64,000 nt of DNA from Liolophura sinensis (Eukaryota > Mollusca > Polyplacophora > Chitonida > Chitonidae), in NCBI RefSeq assembly GCF_032854445.1, contig NC_088302.1:36028191-36092190 (forward strand). Reading direction: 5' to 3'. Positions 60,819 through 64,000 of this stretch are shown here, in pieces (the first letter of the stretch is position 1; each line of letters begins with the position of its first letter). A model generated the notes under the pieces. That model did not search any database and had not been told where the DNA came from. It was given only the letters and a program-made list of their open reading frames with translations. A program made the translations under genes and the position numbers.

Positions 60819-63480
60819 GTAAGTATTTGTGATTTGTGGTTTGAGTGTACATTTTCTGCTTTGCATCGCCAGAAATAATCCGCTGAGTTGCTTCATGGCA
60901 GTAATGGATGCCGGGGATTTATAGTTCCTTGATATTTGAATCCTTGACATGCTGTCTGTTACCAATTTCGCTTTACGATATCTGGGCTCTAACTGATGTT
61001 ACTCGTGGTGTAGTAAAATTCTAGGGCTAGCCTTTTTAGTCTAGCCTACCCCAGTTGACTACTTCAGCTGCTCTCTTTGTACTGGGCTGGCGGAGTATCG
61101 TAGGCACAGGGGCAACCAATGCTAAACCATACACAGATTCACGCCATGTCCGACAAGTCCTATATAACGATGGCTGCGGTCCAAAACTGGTGTCAACTTT
61201 GGCTCTTACCTCTCAGCTCGACCGCACATCTCAATGAGAATAAATGCATCTAATTGGTTAATGTTGAAATCGGTAAGCTGTCAGTTACCTGTAGACATTT
61301 ACGCGCACGTGACTGTGGGTTCTGAGTCCTGTGCATGGCACAACAATGGTCGTCTGTCACAACAGTGCAAGAACGAGGTTAGAACATGTGGTGTATCTGA
61401 AATACCTTTGTATGCTGATTTGTTAAATTTATTTACGGGGCTGTGGATGGACAACACCGTTTCCCGGATAATGCTTAACATCGGGCGACCTCCACGTAAC
61501 CTGAACAATTAAGCACTCGCTCATTTAATTGAGGCCAGTAAGTGTAACCCGCAAATTTAGCTGGTCGACACGAGAATTAATACGTCTAGTAGCCTGTTGA
61601 GCATGGACATGTTTGGAATAAACAGGTTGGTTGCAACTATTGCTTGATACTTTATTTACTTTAATCCATGAGTAAAATCAAAGGTGTGACTGGTCGGAAA
61701 ATCTTTAAGCCTCACTGTCAAGTACCGTATTGTTGATCCCCGTACAGTGCAGATTAGCAACCGCAGCCTGTGCTGAAGTAACCGACGGGGAAGTTTTAGA
61801 TCATTTTCCGCAAGTTATTTCACTGGTCAAAAAAAAAAATCTCTGTTTTCAACAGTCGCTTCAACCAACCTTGAAAACAGTGGCTTGTTATGTGCAACAT
61901 ACAGCATTTTAATGAGAGGCTAGATGGACTAGTGGGTGTACAATCACCCTTCTCCCTGTGCCATGCCTGGGGAGTGCCAGCAGCAAGCTCCTCACTGGGG
62001 ATTACTGCACAGCTGGGGGCTGATCACTCTCCCTTGTCAACTTCTCCGGCAACTCAAATTGGCTAATCTTTATGACCAGAAATTTTTGTGTAAACTCGTG
62101 TCATTTATGGTATATCTACTCTCAGAAAACCTCCAATTCTACTTCTCCCATACATACTGCCCCCTCCCCCCTACCCACCAACAACACACATCAACTCTCT
62201 ACTGTTAATTGCTGCCTTATAAGACTGTCATATGCCCTGGTGCGATTGGAAATCTTTAGAAAATCATGATGAGCAGAGAAATGCGGTACAGTGAGTTGTG
62301 TCGTGTATTTGAAACATCTGTTCCAGACGTAAAATTTGGTCGACATTTTCCTAGGGTAGATGTGCCGACTTAAAAAGTGAGGGGTCAGGGGTGGGGATTT
62401 TGATGTTTATCTTCAGTTTTCTTTCTAACAAGGTAACAACAACCAAACAATATGTGGATTTTACTAAGAATACATGTAGGAACATTCAGAGCATAAGTTG
62501 ATTGAGCGCTCCAAGTGCTTCAGTGTGATTTTGCCTACAGTACCACCAGGTTAAAGCGTAACGATGTTGTAGGGCTAGAATTGTGCTTCTCGAGATATAT
62601 CGCCATCAAACTCTTTATCATGAAGATTGCAGGATCATTATGAACACTGAGGTTTGTTTTAAAACTGTGAAATTTACCTGCCTCACCATGCACTGCCTCA
62701 AGTGACCCATTTTTTTTTTTAAATTTTCATATTTTTCTCTTTCAAATCATTACAACTTGCTCAGACATGACCAGATTCCCTTAATTTGGTCAGGGATATG
62801 TATTCCAAACCTGGCATTACTGGTAGTGGTATGCAATGTAAACTAAAGTAGTATCATCAATGTCTCTTTAATTTTTTAAGGATACACTGTAGCCCATCAA
62901 AGTTGATACTGCCAGGTTGGAAAGCATTTTATCTATTTATTAATTTTATGTGCCATTCAGTCTGTAATAGTCACAGTTTGCTGTGACATCCAGGGGTGAT
63001 TGTGTAGGGATAAGGGTGAATATTTCAGTTGAAAATCCTCTCATAACAAGACAGGCTTGATTCTGATCTCCAATGTATTACCCAAAACTCGGTGCAATTT
63101 ACATGCAAGTTAATTTTACCCCAGTCATTAGACTAACCCTCTGTATCACCAAACAAATAATTAAGGTAGAAATGAATAAAACTTGTTTAAGGCAGACTAT
63201 TAATTACTGGGTTTTTGATTTAATTTTGCTACTTATTTTGCCTGATTTTTAAAGTGCCATTGATCTTAGAAAAGTGTTTTGAAGTTCATGTAGAAAGTAT
63301 GATGATATCCAACTTGAAAGTTTCAGCTCCAGAATCAATCTTTATTTGCCTTTAACAAGTCTGCACAACTGTCATAGGTTATGTCCACTTGAAACAGTAA
63401 TGCCTCATGTTCATTCCTTATGGCTTATTAAAGTGAAAAGATTGTTCATTTGTTTTTTGTTTTGTTCACGTATTGACCAG
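60819..63480 (+). other. Probable 5' UTR intron of MRPL28; no other gene seen
   Basis: It runs from a GTAAGT donor to a pyrimidine-rich acceptor (TTGTTTTGTTCACGTATTGA then CCAG) at 63480. Several short plus-strand open frames occur, but none has a recognisable motif or splice partner. Confidence 0.4.
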
Positions 63481-63530
63481 GTATATGGAGTAGAAACAGT
63501 TTTACAGAAGTTTGTGTGTGGCCGTAAGAC

Positions 63531-64000
63531 ATGGCTTACAAGTATAACATAACCAACAAGTGGAGGGAGTTATTACCTGCTCATTATGTGAAGCGTTGCA
63601 TGGAGTTTGACAATGCCCCACCCCTACCAATCCATTGGAAGCCTGCACCTGGAAAATACAAAATCAACCCAAAGACAGGGGAAAGGTTTGTATGTAAAGC
63701 ATAGATTTAGCCAGACGTTCCTTTTATTTGACATATCTCTCCAATACAAATTTGATCAAAGTAGCATTTCTTGAAATAAATAAAGACACTCCCTGGCTAA
63801 ACATGGCTGGACGGCTTTATTTCTGAGTACCTACATTGACAAGTAACCGGTCCATCCCCCACTACCTTGTGTATTTGTCTCTAAAAATGCACTTTGGTGG
63901 GCAAAATTTTAGGTCATTCAGGGTTTTTTCTCTGCTTTAAAAGTGGCATTTATTTTTTGACCTCTCCGTTTTCTTGACTGTATTTCTTGTTTTGTAGGTT
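63531..64000 (+). CDS. MRPL28: Mitochondrial large-subunit ribosomal protein bL28m, N-terminal part (continues past window)
   Basis: The coding part of the first visible exon is 63531-63685; the exon probably begins at 63481. The product starts MAYKYNITNKWRELLPAHYV and continues LPIHWKPAPGKYKINPKTGE. The LPxHY and KxKINPKxGxR pattern matches the N-terminal region of animal MRPL28, a component of the 39S mitochondrial ribosomal subunit. An in-frame TAA at 63525-63527 fixes the start at 63531. The donor is AAAG|GTTTGT at 63686. A new acceptor, TTTTGTAG, ends at 63997, so the last three bases of the window are probably the next exon, phase-compatible after two carried bases. The rest of the protein is outside. 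Confidence 0.85.

Noticed and set aside
1-64000. Functional tRNA, rRNA or CRISPR loci
   Set aside because: The tRNA-like boxes found all belong to SINE heads without a complete cloverleaf. No rRNA similarity is seen, and direct repeats lack unique spacers.

Overview
This is animal nuclear DNA. It has AT-rich introns, short exons with GT-AG borders, no operons, and about twenty copies or fragments of one tRNA-headed SINE whose tail reads roughly ACACCAATCAAATAAATAAA. SINEs of this shape are common in molluscs and other lophotrochozoans, so I read the host as a lophotrochozoan, probably a mollusc. That is inference; I cannot name the species.

Layout, left to right. (1) 1185-3472 (+): the last five visible exons of a kelch-repeat gene of the KLHL1/4/5 group, with a long 3' UTR to about 5.9 kb. 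(2) 6998-46.8 kb (-): one very large gene that fills most of the window. I could join 54 exons with matching splice phase. It encodes about 2,250 residues: a long, low-complexity acidic/basic N-terminal half, then about 990 residues of tetratricopeptide repeats. It fits TTC6. It converges tail to tail on the kelch gene. (3) 47-53.9 kb: a candidate TTC6 promoter, SINEs, two large tandem arrays and a long AT microsatellite. (4) 53.9-57.7 kb: a probable non-autonomous DNA transposon with inverted CACTG ends. (5) 58.4-60.6 kb (-): a small three-exon gene I do not recognise, with an apparent reading-frame break. (6) 60.6-64.0 kb (+): the 5' part of mitochondrial ribosomal protein gene MRPL28, head to head with the small gene and probably sharing its promoter.

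The most unusual signal is in the TTC6-like gene. Tandem arrays repeatedly sit on exon-intron borders and copy the splice site itself. After exon 21, a 93-bp array carries six extra 57-nt exon-like units. Each has an acceptor AG, a GTGAGT donor, an open frame and a phase that matches both neighbouring exons. Similar donor-copying arrays follow exons 6 and 44, and an acceptor-side array abuts exon 45. Exon 45 also has a one-base insertion in a homopolymer that breaks the frame, and it uses a GC donor.
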